From Taenia hydatigena (lineage: Eukaryota; Platyhelminthes; Cestoda; Cyclophyllidea; Taeniidae), in NCBI GenBank assembly GCA_036345935.2, contig JADWOT020000001.1, forward strand, positions 19,385,098 through 19,449,097: a stretch of DNA of 64,000 bases. The letters are read 5' to 3'. The position numbers and the translations under genes were made by a program. Below the pieces are notes generated by a model. The model saw only the letters and a program-made list of their open reading frames with translations. It was not told the origin of the DNA and ran no database searches. Below, piece by piece: positions 9,131-21,400 of this stretch (its first letter is position 1; each line of letters opens with the position of its first letter).

Positions 9131-10983
9131 TGCTAGCCTGATAGTGGTAGAAGTGGAGAATGTTCATGTGCTGGCAGTGTGTGAAGGCAAAACTATCGCA
9201 TCTTTTGACGGAGTAGAAGCATCAAACTCAGACTCCCCTTGAAATTTCTTTGAAGATATTTATGCAATCTTTCACATTTAGCAGGCTCTGCACGGTCATT
9301 GGAAACTAATCCCACATTTCCGTTGCAAAAAAGAAATATTTATTGACTCCGTTCGTCTCCATGTCTAAGCGAGACTGGATGCTGGTGTGTCACGCATGTT
9401 ATATTATCTCTTGACGGCATCCCATCGACCGTCATCCCGTTAAACAGGGACCGCAGTTTGATTTCGAAAAGGAAGAAGTTGTGTCAGCACTAGGTGGCAT
9501 AACTTGCAATTGCGCGAATGGGAGCTGAATCAGCAGATTGGACGAGAATATATTCTAAGGCTTGTAGATTTGCCCTTGAAAAGGTACCCCACCAAAGGAA
9601 AAAGACTTTAGCGGTGTACTGAAAGGAATGATCCGGTGAGATAGAGTTTGTGGTACGCAGGTTAGTCTGTTGAATGCCTTTTTCGTCACCTGTTTGTGTA
9701 ACAACAGTCCATTGCACTCATTATCTTCGTCCAATATGTTGATCTGCTGGCCTTTCAACTGCCTCGCTGACATTGTACTGATACTTCCCTCCACTCGTTG
9801 ACAGTGGTCTTTGAATAAAGTAAGGCCGCTAATTTAACAGTGTTGCACAATAAAGTTATGGAATCACTTAACCAGATATAGGCCGGAACGCTTTTCTACA
9901 AGCCCAGGCTTGCATCGGTGCTTGCCAGGACGAAAGTGAAGCGATGTATGCACCAGATATGAAAGTAAAGATGGGTACTTTCGAAGCCGACGAAAATCTA
10001 ATTAAAAGATTTACCGCCAAATCCATGATATGGTAAAACTTTGGGAAAATTATTCCACAAATAAATGAATGGCGTCGCATTGTAGTGTGAGCTGAAGACA
10101 TGCAACTTTAGACTGCGTGCTCCTAGCACTTTAAGAATTCGCTACAAACTACATAGATTAGGATTTCTAGGAATGAGTTAATGCTGGCTTTTAATGCTTT
10201 GTTGTCGGGAAGAGGAGTTCCACATGACAAGGATGGCGATTCCCTTGAGAATACCATGTTATAAATGCGAAAGTTGAATAGTGGCGTGCTTATCGCCTCA
10301 TTTACAAGTGGTTTGACATGGGTGGAAGGAAGGAGGGAGGAGAGGTCCATCCACATGGCCTTACTCCCCGAAGACAGCACTTTTCTGATAAAGCTGTAAA
10401 TTCATCATGATTAAGTAGTGTTTAGCACAAACAACAATTCACCACCTCTGCTACTACTATGGCATCTTCTATGCCCTTCCTTTACACTCTACCCTACCAC
10501 GCAGGCTTACTGACGCGTCAAGTTAATTCTACTAAATGTGTCCAAAATGCACCCACACACAGCTTTGCAATTTGCGCCATCCTCCCCCAAGGTCATCTTC
10601 ATTGACTGACTGATCACTATTTCAACTTGATCCATCAATATGGCAATCAATACACTGCACAATATAAGTTACTCGCACTTCTAGAAACGTCGACTTGGTG
10701 TGAGGTTATTGACCGATTCCCCACTCGTCCTTGTTACACCTCCAGTAATGCCTCCGACATTACCACTTTGCAGGAGGCGACCTGCTCGCACCGACTCACT
10801 CGCCTTGTCACTTGCAACAATTGTGCCGCAATTAAATGCGACTTGAGCAATTAAATGCGACGAAGTGAGTTAGTTAGTGGGCGCGTGCTGAATTGTTGGT
10901 AAATCGTAGGGTTGACATTTGTTCTGATGTGTTCTCCGGTCGGATGGCGACCAATTGGATGCAGTGGGTGTGTGGGGACTTCT
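9131..10983. other. No recognisable feature
   Basis: Between the gypsy leader and the left outer arm I see no gene, RNA or repeat with a partner in this window. Short open frames (for example 9,490-9,717 and 10,123-10,380, minus) have no recognisable motif. The gypsy LTR that should lie here is not recognised, because there is no second LTR to compare. Confidence 0.5.
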
Positions 10984-11089
10984 TCCCAACCACAAATGAC
11001 TCTGCGAATCTCCACGGCAAGGCAAGGATCTTGGCTCTGTTTTGATTCGACACCAGTAAGAATGAGAACTGTATTTCGTTGCCTCTTAT

Positions 11090-12200
11090 AGCTGTTTTGA
11101 GGTATTCTTTAGCCATTCGGTGACCACAGAGGTGCAGCCTACGATTGTTCTCCCCTTGTAAATGACGAAATGAAAGCATTTTATAAACGAGCACCGCTTG
11201 ATAAAAGCGAGGTAGCCTGTGTTATCGTGGCACCGACGCGTCTCTCCCATGAAATTCGCTTCACTGTTTTTATTGTTGGAAAATGGGACTGCTAAGCCAG
11301 TCGTTTCCTGCGTTTGTTGGGATGAGCTCTCGAGACAGGTTGTGGCGAAATGAAAGCAGTTTATGTGTGAGCAACCTTTGGTAAAAGCGCGGTAATGGTG
11401 AGAATTTTCGAGGTAGATTGTGGCGTAAATTGTGCTTCCATGCATTGAGACCTCATGTTACACGCGCCGTAGTTGGTGTTGTCTCGGTTGCAATCCGACA
11501 CTTCTTTTAATGTTTTGTTAAGGTGGAAAACTGCTCAGCCAGTTCCTTTCTGTTTTTGTTCTGCGGAGCTCTCTTGTCAGATCGTGACGACCTGGACGCA
11601 CCTTTTGTATGGCCACCTCATGCTAACAGCAGAGTATGTGCTGTTATCGCGGTAGCAACGCTTCGTTCCTTTTATGTCCGTTACGAAATCTTAATGTTGA
11701 GAAGGAGAACTGCTCAGGCTGCTGCCTCCTATTTTTTGCTCCGAGGAGGTCTTGTGTAAGATGGTGATGAAATGGACGCATTTTATAGATGGGCACTTGT
11801 CGGTAATAGGACGATAGTCTGGGTTATCGTCGTACCAACGATAACCTTCTTAAATTTTCAATTTGCAAATGAGGTACTGTTTGGTTGGTAGCCGCCTGTT
11901 TTGTTATTAGGAGTTCCTGAGTAAGTTGGTGACGGAATTGATGCATTCGCTACATGGGCAGCCCTTCTCAATAGCGCAGTGACAGTGTCATCGTGGCACC
12001 AGCGCGGCGCTCCTTCTAGTCCCCTTCGAGTTTTCATTAATAAAGAGGACAGCTGATGAATTGGTTGCCTCCTGTTTTTGCTGTGCGAATTTCTCGAGGC
12101 AAACTGCGACCAAATGGGTGCATTCTCTACATGTGTGCCTCGTGTCAATAGCGCTGTAGCCTGCTATTCCGCGTCTCCAACACAGCACTTTTTCGTAAAT
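11090..12200 (+). repeat. Degenerate tandem array, unit about 165-180 bp (left arm)
   Basis: A landmark of the form GTTATCGYGG-CACCAACGCG recurs at about 11,221, 11,643, 11,823, 11,986 and 12,160, with a poorer one near 11,478, giving spacings of about 165-180 bases plus one irregular stretch. Between landmarks each unit repeats the same order: an AACTGCTCAGCCAGTT-like block, CCTCCTGTTTTTG, GAGGAGCTCTCGAGACAG, then GACGAAATGGACGCATT and a GTGGGCAC block. Units differ from each other far more than the two palindrome arms do, so the array is older than the inverted duplication. Mirrored at 55,749-56,870. A third cluster is at 52,690-53,127. Confidence 0.75.
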
Positions 12201-12833
12201 CGGTGCTGAATGAGTCGATATTGGTTTCAAATCACCAACTGGCGCCTCCTGGTCAACAGTTTGTATCAACCATGTGTAATCATTTTGTATGTATTTGCTT
12301 TTTAGGCAAGGGAACCTGCAATAGCCTTCGGATCTCATCAGTAGGAATGAGAATTATTCAACTTGTTGTGTCCCATCGGTGCTTTGAGTTGATTTATATT
12401 CCACGAGAGACCATCTGGGCGTACTCGACGATTGTTGTGCCCTTGTAAATGCCACGGAGGTGCGTGATGGCTGAGGCGCGTCGCTTTCTCACTTTGAAGA
12501 GTTGGTGCCACTGAGGGTCCTTAATTGGGGATCGCATAGCATTTGTTAACTCAGTCCGCCGTAAAAGTCATAACTTGTGTACTGTGAAACATCGCCCTGT
12601 ATGACGGACTTCCTTGCCATGCGTCCGCACAGACAGCATGTGTTGTTGAAGATGCGGGCGATGAATCGTCTCAACCTGGTGCAAATCCTTCTTCTGCACC
12701 CTAGGAGCGGATGCCTCAACTAAAGTAGTTGCATGACCCACCCTGATCCCTCAAATCTAACTGTTCCTATCGTTTATCAACGCTATGGGGCGCCTTTGAT
12801 AAAGCTCTCACCTTCTCTACCCAAATTTTCTTC

Positions 12834-14408
12834 ATGGCGGTTGAAGAGATGCCCTATCCACGACAATCCAGCTCAATTACTCGCACGACTCAAAGTTGCG
12901 CCTGGAGTATGAGAATGGATGTCTTCGTCAACAAGACCAACTATCGCAACGATCAGGCTATGCTCACGACCATGAAGCGCCGAAAGCTTTGTTCGCCTCC
13001 AAATCATCACATACCCAGCAAATGGTTAGTCTCAACATCCTCTTATTGTGCCTCTTTACTTTATACAACCTAAGACATTGTTCGCCATCCCACATCTATG
13101 TTATTTGCAACCCAAGGACCCATTCAATTTGCCAGTCCAAAGGAATGACCACGCATTTTTTTTTGATAAAGTCAAATCCTTAATGAACCTTGCTGCTTTC
13201 CTCACACCTTGTGAGAGAATTTGATTAGCTTTGCCGTAATTTCAATGTCATTACATCTGGTATCCACTGTAAATCACATGGAAAGGTAAAATTATGATTA
13301 GCCTATTCGAGAGTGCCACTAAAAATAAGGTTGAATTCCTTCCATTAGGTCAACTGCTTCCCGTTTAACTGAGTCAGGTGGCTAGATCAGTAGGTAAGGA
13401 AATCAGTTTGGGGATAGATAGAAGAAAGAGGGAAAGAAATGCAGAATGCTGCACCGCAGCACTGTACAGAGTCATCTTGCGGTGTCCATGTCGAATCCCC
13501 TTTCCTCCTTCCTCACCCTCTCTCATTCCATGCTCTCGACTTCTCATCCCTTTGTCCCTATCTCACTCATTCCCCTGTCTCCTTCAGATGCAAATTCATG
13601 CTGCTTCGCAATGCAGCGCAACAAGTCTGCAAATCATGTGTCTAGAAACATAAGAAACACGCCGTCGTTACGGCAATAGTCATTTTAGTTGTGAGTCAGC
13701 GATGTCTCTAATCAATTTTCACCCAGCAGCACACTTGTCCTGCCACGCTCACTTTCGATGTCTCTTGTATGCTTTTACATCCACCAAATAAATGATAGCA
13801 CCAAGAGACCTTTTGAGGCAATAATGACTTGCTCAAAATTCATGCCCCACCGCAGGAGCACTGTAGCACGGCTTGGCTAGATCTGACTGGATTACACTCG
13901 GTCGGAACAGAGCATACTGGTCACCTAGGCTGGATTATGACAGGCCTGCATAAAATAGGAAAAAAGAGGATGGACAGGGTTACCAGCCAGATCTATCGTG
14001 CATGCCTCATCCCTTGAGGCGCCTTATGCGCTATCACCGAAGTCAATCCTAACAACACCCCAATTTGACCCGCCTAATTCACCGACACAAGTCCATGCCA
14101 TGTAAAACGAGGTCTTCTTCTCTTCTGTCTTGCAGACTCTAGGGATCAAGGTACTCAGACTATAAGCAGGCCTAGCAATGTCTTCAGAATGGAGGGATAG
14201 GAGCTCTCTTCTCTACGTCCCACAGCAACGCGCCTTTGGTGAGTCCCTCCTTTGTCTCCCACTACGATGCTCTGTATGCCTCCAAGTATTGCGTCTTGCA
14301 AGTTGCTTTATGCGCTTCATGTGCTCAGTGTGCATGGCGGGGTCGTGAATGAGGGTCCCTGGAAAGAACTTGAGCACACACTGATCTCCCTACAAACAGG
14401 CTCATCAA
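12834..14408. other. 1.58-kb block present only in the left outer arm
   Basis: In the right arm the flanks of this block are joined directly through a GAA run (55,103-55,124, TTC on this strand). Here they are separated by about 1,575 bases. The left flank ends '...ccaaattttctt', the right flank begins 'ctaaacactt'. Candidate short direct repeats (ttct) flank the block, but this is low-complexity sequence. No gene, terminal inverted repeat or poly(A) tail is recognised, so insertion here and deletion in the right arm are both possible. Confidence 0.7.
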
Positions 14409-14959
14409 TTCTAAACACTTATCGGTAACTTAAAAGAGGCCGAAATGCTCTTGAAGTTTACACGAGATGAATAATAAGCTAGCAAATTAGTTCCGTCAAT
14501 GTTCACAACCACAATACGCGAAGCTTGAATAATCGGAGTGCACATATAAACATGGAGTACGATTACGTTACCATTGGCATTCACCAATGCAATTTTATAT
14601 CGAGAACATGAGAGACAAACCTTACAAAGTCAGCAACACCTGTTCGATAGAAACAGGTCCAAAAACCTGCCCTCACATGAACATTATAGCTGCTGGGATC
14701 TGTGCCGTGTACATGACAATTATTAACTACCAATTTTCAGAGAACAGAGAAAAGGAAGAAGGGGAATTTAACCGCTTCTCTGATAATGCGCAGTCTCTCC
14801 CAAGATAATTACTCCTTGACAAATTTAATCTGGGGAGTAGGAACAGAGAACCACTCCACCGGTCTCGAGCTTCGATTCAGCTTCTTCGAAAAGAGTCAAG
14901 ATAATCTAAGGATTTGTCCCTTTCTCCAAATCCCTGCTAACTTCAAGAGATATAGAGTT

Positions 14960-15130
14960 TGGTCGAATGAGGTATCAGTCGCCCAAGACCACACAACGCA
15001 GGCGAGAAATGGGGCCAAAAATAATCAACTAGATAGAGCTTGACAGGTTCCTTAGCTTGGCAAATTACTACAGGCGTTTTGTTAAAGGCTTTGCTAAGAT
15101 CAATAACCCCGCATTAATTAACCAAAAGCT
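14960..15130 (+). pseudogene. pol: Gypsy RT-RNase H junction scrap (left outer arm)
   Basis: Plus-strand translation in shifting frames gives VSVAQDHTTQA, then FLSLANYYRRFVKGFAKI, the conserved segment linking RT to RNase H in Ty3/gypsy pol. A frameshift and stop separate the two. The corresponding stretch of the 6,441-9,130 element is the damaged end of its RT, so this scrap comes from a related but distinct copy. It is mirrored in the right arm (54,382-54,552, minus). Confidence 0.8.
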
Positions 15131-18100
15131 GGCAAACAAGTGGGAGGACGAGCAAATCGAAGTAAAGCACAGAGGCCAGTGATGCCTGTCCCCATGGAGT
15201 CCCCCAAGAAGCCATCCCACAACGCGTGGCACCGATCCGATCAGGGGAGGTTAATCACATATACCCGCATGCGCATTCCACCGCCTTCTAACATCCATCT
15301 TACTTCCAACGTTATCGTCGTTTCCACCATTCAGTTCTTCCTTAATGCCTCAGTCCTGCTTCGATATCTACTCACCTTTGTTCCACATCTCATCACTCAC
15401 CTCTACCGCCTCCGTCCTAATCTGTCCGTAACACTCCGACCCACCCCTCTGTCGTTTGACTCCAAAGTGTCAACGGAGATAGAAGTCGTAGAAAGTAGGG
15501 GTAAGCTGCGCTATAACCCTGCCTCATCATAGTCCCCTCCTCACTAACCTCATTCACGTGCGTCATCGTTCCAGTATTGTCGCAACTAGTGCATTTCACT
15601 TATCAAAGTAAATCATGAAGTGCGTCTTCGAGCTTGTCGATTGATAGGAACTTATATTCCTTCCACAAAGTCCATTCCTACACACCTCACTCGAGTACAT
15701 GGTTGGGGAAATGGGCAAACGAAGGCATCCAGGAGAATGTGGAAGAAAGAGAACAGGGAATGAGGAAAGCAATGCAACAGCATTGCGCAGAAATATCCAA
15801 CAATGGCCCTTCTCTATCCTCTTCTCTACTTCCTCTCTTCTGTGAACGTCTCGTCTTCGCCTCTCATCCAACTATTCTTTCGTGGCTTTAAGCTTAACAA
15901 TCATGTTGCTTCCTCTCTACTGGAGAGGTGCAATCACTGCCATCGTCCTCCCTGCTGCAACACAGCAATTGACCTAGGAATGCGATTAGAAATAGGCAGC
16001 AACAGCACGCCTTCACGAGCTCTATGTCAATCGATGGGAGTTAGTCGCCACTGTCTTCACTAGATTCATACCTCGCGTTGCCCAACTGCCCGAAGGTCGT
16101 CCTTCCAAAAGGAAACAACAGAGATAAAAAGCTGACGGAAAGCAGACAGGACAAGGCAGCGCATTTCATTCAAAGCACATTGATATTGGTGGTCTCTCTC
16201 ACCCTCCTCCACCGCCTTTGCATGCGCCATGATGCAGAGAAATCGACCAAGGTAAAAAGACGCGAAGGCAAGTGATGTCTGCTCCCGCACGTGTGGAATT
16301 CGAAATGGTCCATCGCACAACAGCGTCGGATATGATCGTTAACATGTTGGTTCGTCCACTGCTACTCATCTTTCCTCGTGGGTTCGTCCCGTTAATTCAG
16401 TTGGCCATCAATGCCTCCCCTCCGCTTCGTCTTTTCCTCCCATTCTGTTTCAACCGCCTGATTCACCATTCCGGAGAAGTCCAAAGGTCGAAACAGATAC
16501 CTACAGTAAATATTAGAGGTAAGTTATGCTACCTCTTCGTCTCCTCATCTTGTGCTATCTTCTTCTTCTTACCTCGCTTGCACATATCACTTTAATATTA
16601 TTAAATATGCTAGTTCCATGTGCAAAGTGGCTGTAACATAGGGAAGGTTAAGCATCACGTTACAAGACAAATGCTGTCGAAACGAGCTAATGCACTGTTG
16701 GGTGAGATCTCAGCCACGCCTTTCATTAAAGTGGTAGGACGCCTGCACTTGAGTGCCGCAGAATGAGAAACAGCAACGCAGTCGATGCGGACAGAGTTCA
16801 TTACCTTTCTTCAAATCAACTCCGGCTCAAACGCTAGCTGTCAGCAAAATATTCAAGCTTCTGTTAAATGATAGCCCTAAGCCCACACTTGACCAGACAA
16901 TCGACCCCGAAAATGGCTACCTAGAAAGCTCCCTTGGTTGGACATTTATATCACTGACTAACATGCTTGCATTAGGTAGAGGCGCTGGTGGTAAAGAGAA
17001 CATTCTAAGCTCATTTTAAGCATTACAGGATGAAACTCTCGTGCTTATTATTATGCTCCGACGAATGAATAGCTCCTATTGAGATAAGACTTCACCCTGG
17101 GAATAGGTGATCATTGGGCCCTTCAGGATGATTCATTCATTCTTTTGTGCAAATTGTTTTTCACCTTTGGGCTGTTCTATTTTTCAATTCTGTTACTTTC
17201 AGTGCCATTTTCGACGAGATAAAGCAGGGTTCAAGTAAATTATGGTAGCGCAGTATAGACAGGGGAGACTTCATTTAGTTCCTAACGATGCACATGACGC
17301 AATGTTAGCGTTTGCGGGCAGTCTACTTTCTGCTGAATATTAAGCACAGTCTTCATCTTCATTTATGTGATTAAATTGTAAAATAAACTCGCAAAAACGA
17401 AAAAAACTTGCATGCTTGTTAACGCAGGTTGCCGATTGGGTCTCCATTCCAGCTGTTACATTTCACTCATTCGCATAGACTACACAGAATATCGCCCCGT
17501 GTTCCTTCGCTATTGTAGCCAACAAAGTAGCGCCTACGAATGATGGAACTGACATTTTCTCCTGCCGGCATCTCAGTAGGTAGCATCATACCTCATGACT
17601 ATCTTAATCTTCATGTAAATACCTGACGACGAATTATCCTTCTTCTGAGACGGGTGCATATTCGCGTTCTACAGTGATTTGCAACTTCAAATAAAGGAAA
17701 GCTGCGCATTATTGTAAGTTTGCATAGTGGACTTGGCATAGAGATCGTCCAAAAGAACAAAGGATGGACATTAGCAATGCGGTAAGTAAAAGTCCAGCTG
17801 AAATCCAAATTGCGAGGTTATAACAGGTCGACGTGCTTGCCTTCATTCTCGAGAGTGCAATGGAGCGCGAGGCTGAATAGTTGGGGTCTGAGATGGGCTG
17901 AAGTGGTAAAAGGAAAGAGGAACGAGGCAGAAAGCAGAAAAATTAGCAAAGTTCAGTTCAGTCTAATCTAAGTTTAGGCCTACCATTGGCAATAATCATG
18001 GCAAGCATGCAATGGGTAATATATATGAACAGTCAAAACATGGTGGAACTCACCAAAATGGCATCGATGAAGTCTGACTCAGGAAGAGAGGGAGATGGAA

Positions 18101-18254
18101 AAATAGTAAATTTCACTTTGGAGGATGTCAATTTGTGAAAACGAAATGGGAGATGGAGAATGAACCAGTTCTAGCCTCACTAGAAAGCAATGAAGGAAGG
18201 TAGATACATGAATATGCATCTGCGAATAAGTAATGGTTAGGAGAATTCGACAAA

Positions 18255-18465
18255 CAAGGTGTGGTGGGAGTTGGTCGCTAGACTTGCCTCCCAGTGGCTA
18301 AAGGCGGGTTCAATCATGTCACAGGAGCGGTTAATAATACCGCAAGGGCGAAACACGGGCACTTGCAACTTAAGTGCATTGAGAACCCCACAATTTGCAA
18401 CTCAGCATGTCACAAACTTGATGAGCTGAATTGTCTAACAGCATCGATTACAGAATTTTATGGAA
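18255..18465 (+). repeat. SINE-like repeat with tRNA-like head, copy 1
   Basis: The head 'ttgcctcccagtggctaaag' leading into 'gcgggttcaatcatg' looks like a degenerate tRNA anticodon arm and B box (GGTTCAATC). The body that follows ('gggcacttgcaacttaagtg' through 'cagaattttatgga') is repeated with roughly 75-80% identity at 37,650-37,911 in the same orientation, including the head's last bases ('catgtcacag'). A tRNA-like 5' part plus a shared unrelated body is SINE architecture. Two copies only are seen here, and no tail or target-site duplication was identified. Confidence 0.5.
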
Positions 18466-21400
18466 CTCTTACTTGTGCCAATCCTATTAGCTTGCGTAAG
18501 TGGGTAAAATCAGCTTCTTAGACTTCACCGAAAACAAATGGCCTACTGAAAAGAGTAGGCTAGCCGTCACGGCTACACGGAAAGAGGAAAGGACAAGAAA
18601 AATCCAACCGATATCACCTTAATCACACCGGGATAAAACTGGCTGATCCTAATAAATTTGTTCAAGATGATTGGCTGAAAACATTATTACTAAAATTTCG
18701 TTGCACTTTACTGCAAGTATTAAAATAGCCACTTTATCCGAATGATTGAAGCAAAATTAAGGAATGGAATTGGTGCCTCATAACTCTCATGCTGTACATC
18801 GTAGAAGAGTTCTAAACGATAATGGCTTTTTTTGCTATAATCCATCTGCATTGAGGTCTTGTAATCAAATGTAGGTTAATAAAAGTTAGGAATGCATTCT
18901 TGCCACCTGATAACGGCGTTTCTGCGGCCACAACCACTGTCAAGGTACGTCGTCATGACAGCCTAAACCAAAATCATTCAATTGAAGTGTTTCATCAGCT
19001 CTGGTTGCTCAAAACTACTCGTCTAGAAGCAAAAGTTGGATCAAAATTAGGACATCTTTAAAAAATAAAAGTAATTTTTTAAAATCCGGTCATGCGAGGC
19101 AATCCTGCTTGCGTGTCTGACTTTCTAATAATGACGAATCAAATGGGCGACAACGCGTGAGAGTTGAGGTTTCTATTATCCCAACCCATCCCACCCACTC
19201 ACCTTCCTCTCCTTCCCATCTGCGCATCGTCGTACCTAAAACGTGTACAGGCAAATGTGGCGGTGGCGTCATTACCTTATCACTCAGACCTGTCTACATG
19301 CCATTACTGTCTTCTACAGCAGCTGATGCTGGCAGTTGAGGTGGGCGACCGCAAAGATCACGATGCTGCAAGGGAAGAAGGGCAGATGCAGTAGATATTG
19401 GTGTTGATTGGTGGTGGTGCAGAAGAAATGGCACTAAGACTACTATGGAAACCTAGTAGTGTGAGGGTGGAGCGTCTGACTCTACATGTATGTTCAAATC
19501 ACGTCGAGATCAGTACGCTTCATCCCCCTGCCTTACCCTTCTTCTCCGTTATGCCGCCTTCAAAACTTACTGCAATTGCGTCCTGTCTGTCTACTCCGTG
19601 CCGGCCAATAGAGCTCAGAGCAGGAGGAGGACGAGTAGAAGGTGAGGTAGGAGAAATTGGCTTGCGAGCACAGAGAATTATTGCGGCAAGTAGGAACGAA
19701 ATATGTTTGCCATAATATGGCTTGATCGTGGCCAGCAAGAATGGATTGATTGGAAATAAGGCTTCCAAACAGTGGAGACAAATCCCAACTACGCGCAAAG
19801 CATCGGGAGGCAAGGGAAGGAAAGCATAAGCTATGCAATCATAGCTGCAGGGAGACTCGAATCAACAACATCCTGGGTAGAAACCAGATGCGCTATTACG
19901 TGCTTCTACTTCCTTCACCCATTCCTGTTGCCCGCGTCTCTCCCTTGACTAGTGGAATCTTGCGTTGCTCCAGTGGACAGGAAAGGACTAGGAGATAAGT
20001 GTTTAGCAGTCTTCGTAGCTCCGACGTTAGAACAGTTATGAACCAGGTGAGTTTTGCCTACCTCATCGCCTCTGCTTCACCATGTCTTGTTCCCTCATCG
20101 GCTTTCCGCTCCAGCGTCGTGCAATCACACCACATCATTCCTGATGGTGCAAATGTGTAAGTGGATGGGTGGGTGGCTTATTCAATGCTATTTTGTTTTC
20201 ACACAAAAGTAAAGTGCATAAAGAAGCTGACATTTAGTACTTCCATTTCAATAAAGTCTAAGCTGTACACTTGAGGTTCTAAAGCATTCCTAGACATAGT
20301 ATTTCAGGGATAGTAATGATAAGGTTAAGAACGTTTTATCAGCGGTTGCCCGCTAGCAGTAATTCCATGGTACAGAAAGCACAACACCACTCCCACATTT
20401 CGCACACTCCCAATGTATTTATGTCTTGCATTCGTTATGATGGATGCTGCTTAGAGCATCCGTATGCGTTTATTATTCATTCATTTAAGGCAGCACTCGT
20501 ATATTGAATGCTTTACATTAATATTAGTCTTAGTTGAATTGCAAGACGAAATGACCCTGTGTGTGTTTTGTACAAATCCGCCAACGTTGAACTAGTCCGT
20601 GGTCTTGCAAACATCCTCTAATTAATGACCGCACCTTATTGTTTATCAAACTGCTAAAGAGTTTCAGAAAGTAGCGACACCGATGCAATGCATGCCAGAA
20701 AACATCTTTTAAGGGAGAGGCGATCAGTGGTCACGAATGGGTTAGTGGAAGGAGCATCATCTGCAACTGGGAATGAAGCTAGTCTGAATGAGCTCAGCCT
20801 CGATCACTGTTTTCCCTGCCCATGTGATCATTGCACTCAATACGAAGGCCTAAGGATCAAGACTAGAAACGAAAAGTCAATCGTAATGCACTGACAGCCG
20901 AGATAGTGGATCACCACCCTTTGCAAAATCCCTTACCCAGCCATGGTTCGTCCGAATTACATGGCGCATCGCTAAAAATATTCAGTGCATCAAATTCAAG
21001 CTTTTGTAAGAAGTTGTCGCTACATTGTGATGTCAATGCCCTAAATGGGGTACAGAAACCAGGTTATTGGCACACCCTGACGGAGGTTGCGTGAAGGAAG
21101 TAAAATTGACTTACCCGTAGCTGAGCCAGAGTAGTCACGCCCGGGACGTGCGTGTGTATGTGATGATTGGACCTTAATCTTTGCGCCTGAAATGAAAGAG
21201 ATGAAGCAACATAAAATAAGATAAATTGAAATTAAACCCAAACATTGTATCCTGTAAAACCGAGGATGTTTTTTGAAGAGAAGTCAGATATAAATAAGGC
21301 AAGAAACGGTTAAGCTACTCCATTCACTACGGGATCAAAAGCTGGTTATTAATGACGACAGCAGGGAACAATTCAGACAACCACTACCTCATCATTCGCC

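Larger units (their letters stand above)
10984..15660 (+). repeat. Large inverted repeat, left outer arm
   Basis: The reverse complement of this arm is 53,849-56,976. Paired coordinates sum to 67,949-67,960 over 10,984-12,833 and to about 69,509-69,515 over 14,409-15,660. The change is due to a left-only block at 12,834-14,408. Outer limits are sharp: 'gtggttggga' at the right end pairs with 'tcccaaccac' from 10,984, and 'cttatattcc' ending at 15,660 pairs with 'ggaatataag' from 53,849. Identity is about 97-98% by hand over sampled stretches. Contents are a tandem array of ~170-bp units, unassigned sequence and a gypsy scrap. No host gene is recognised. Confidence 0.9.

Noticed and set aside
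9131..10983. LTR of the gypsy element upstream of gag
   Set aside because: No second copy to compare and no TG...CA terminal pair that I could place; cannot be supported.
10984..12200. CRISPR-like array
   Set aside because: Units of ~170 bp are contiguous and diverged, with no short exact repeats and spacers; the genome is eukaryotic.
19465..19515. tRNA-like 'ggagcgtctgactctacatg' followed by 'gttcaaatcac'
   Set aside because: Short resemblance only; no acceptor or D arm that pairs.
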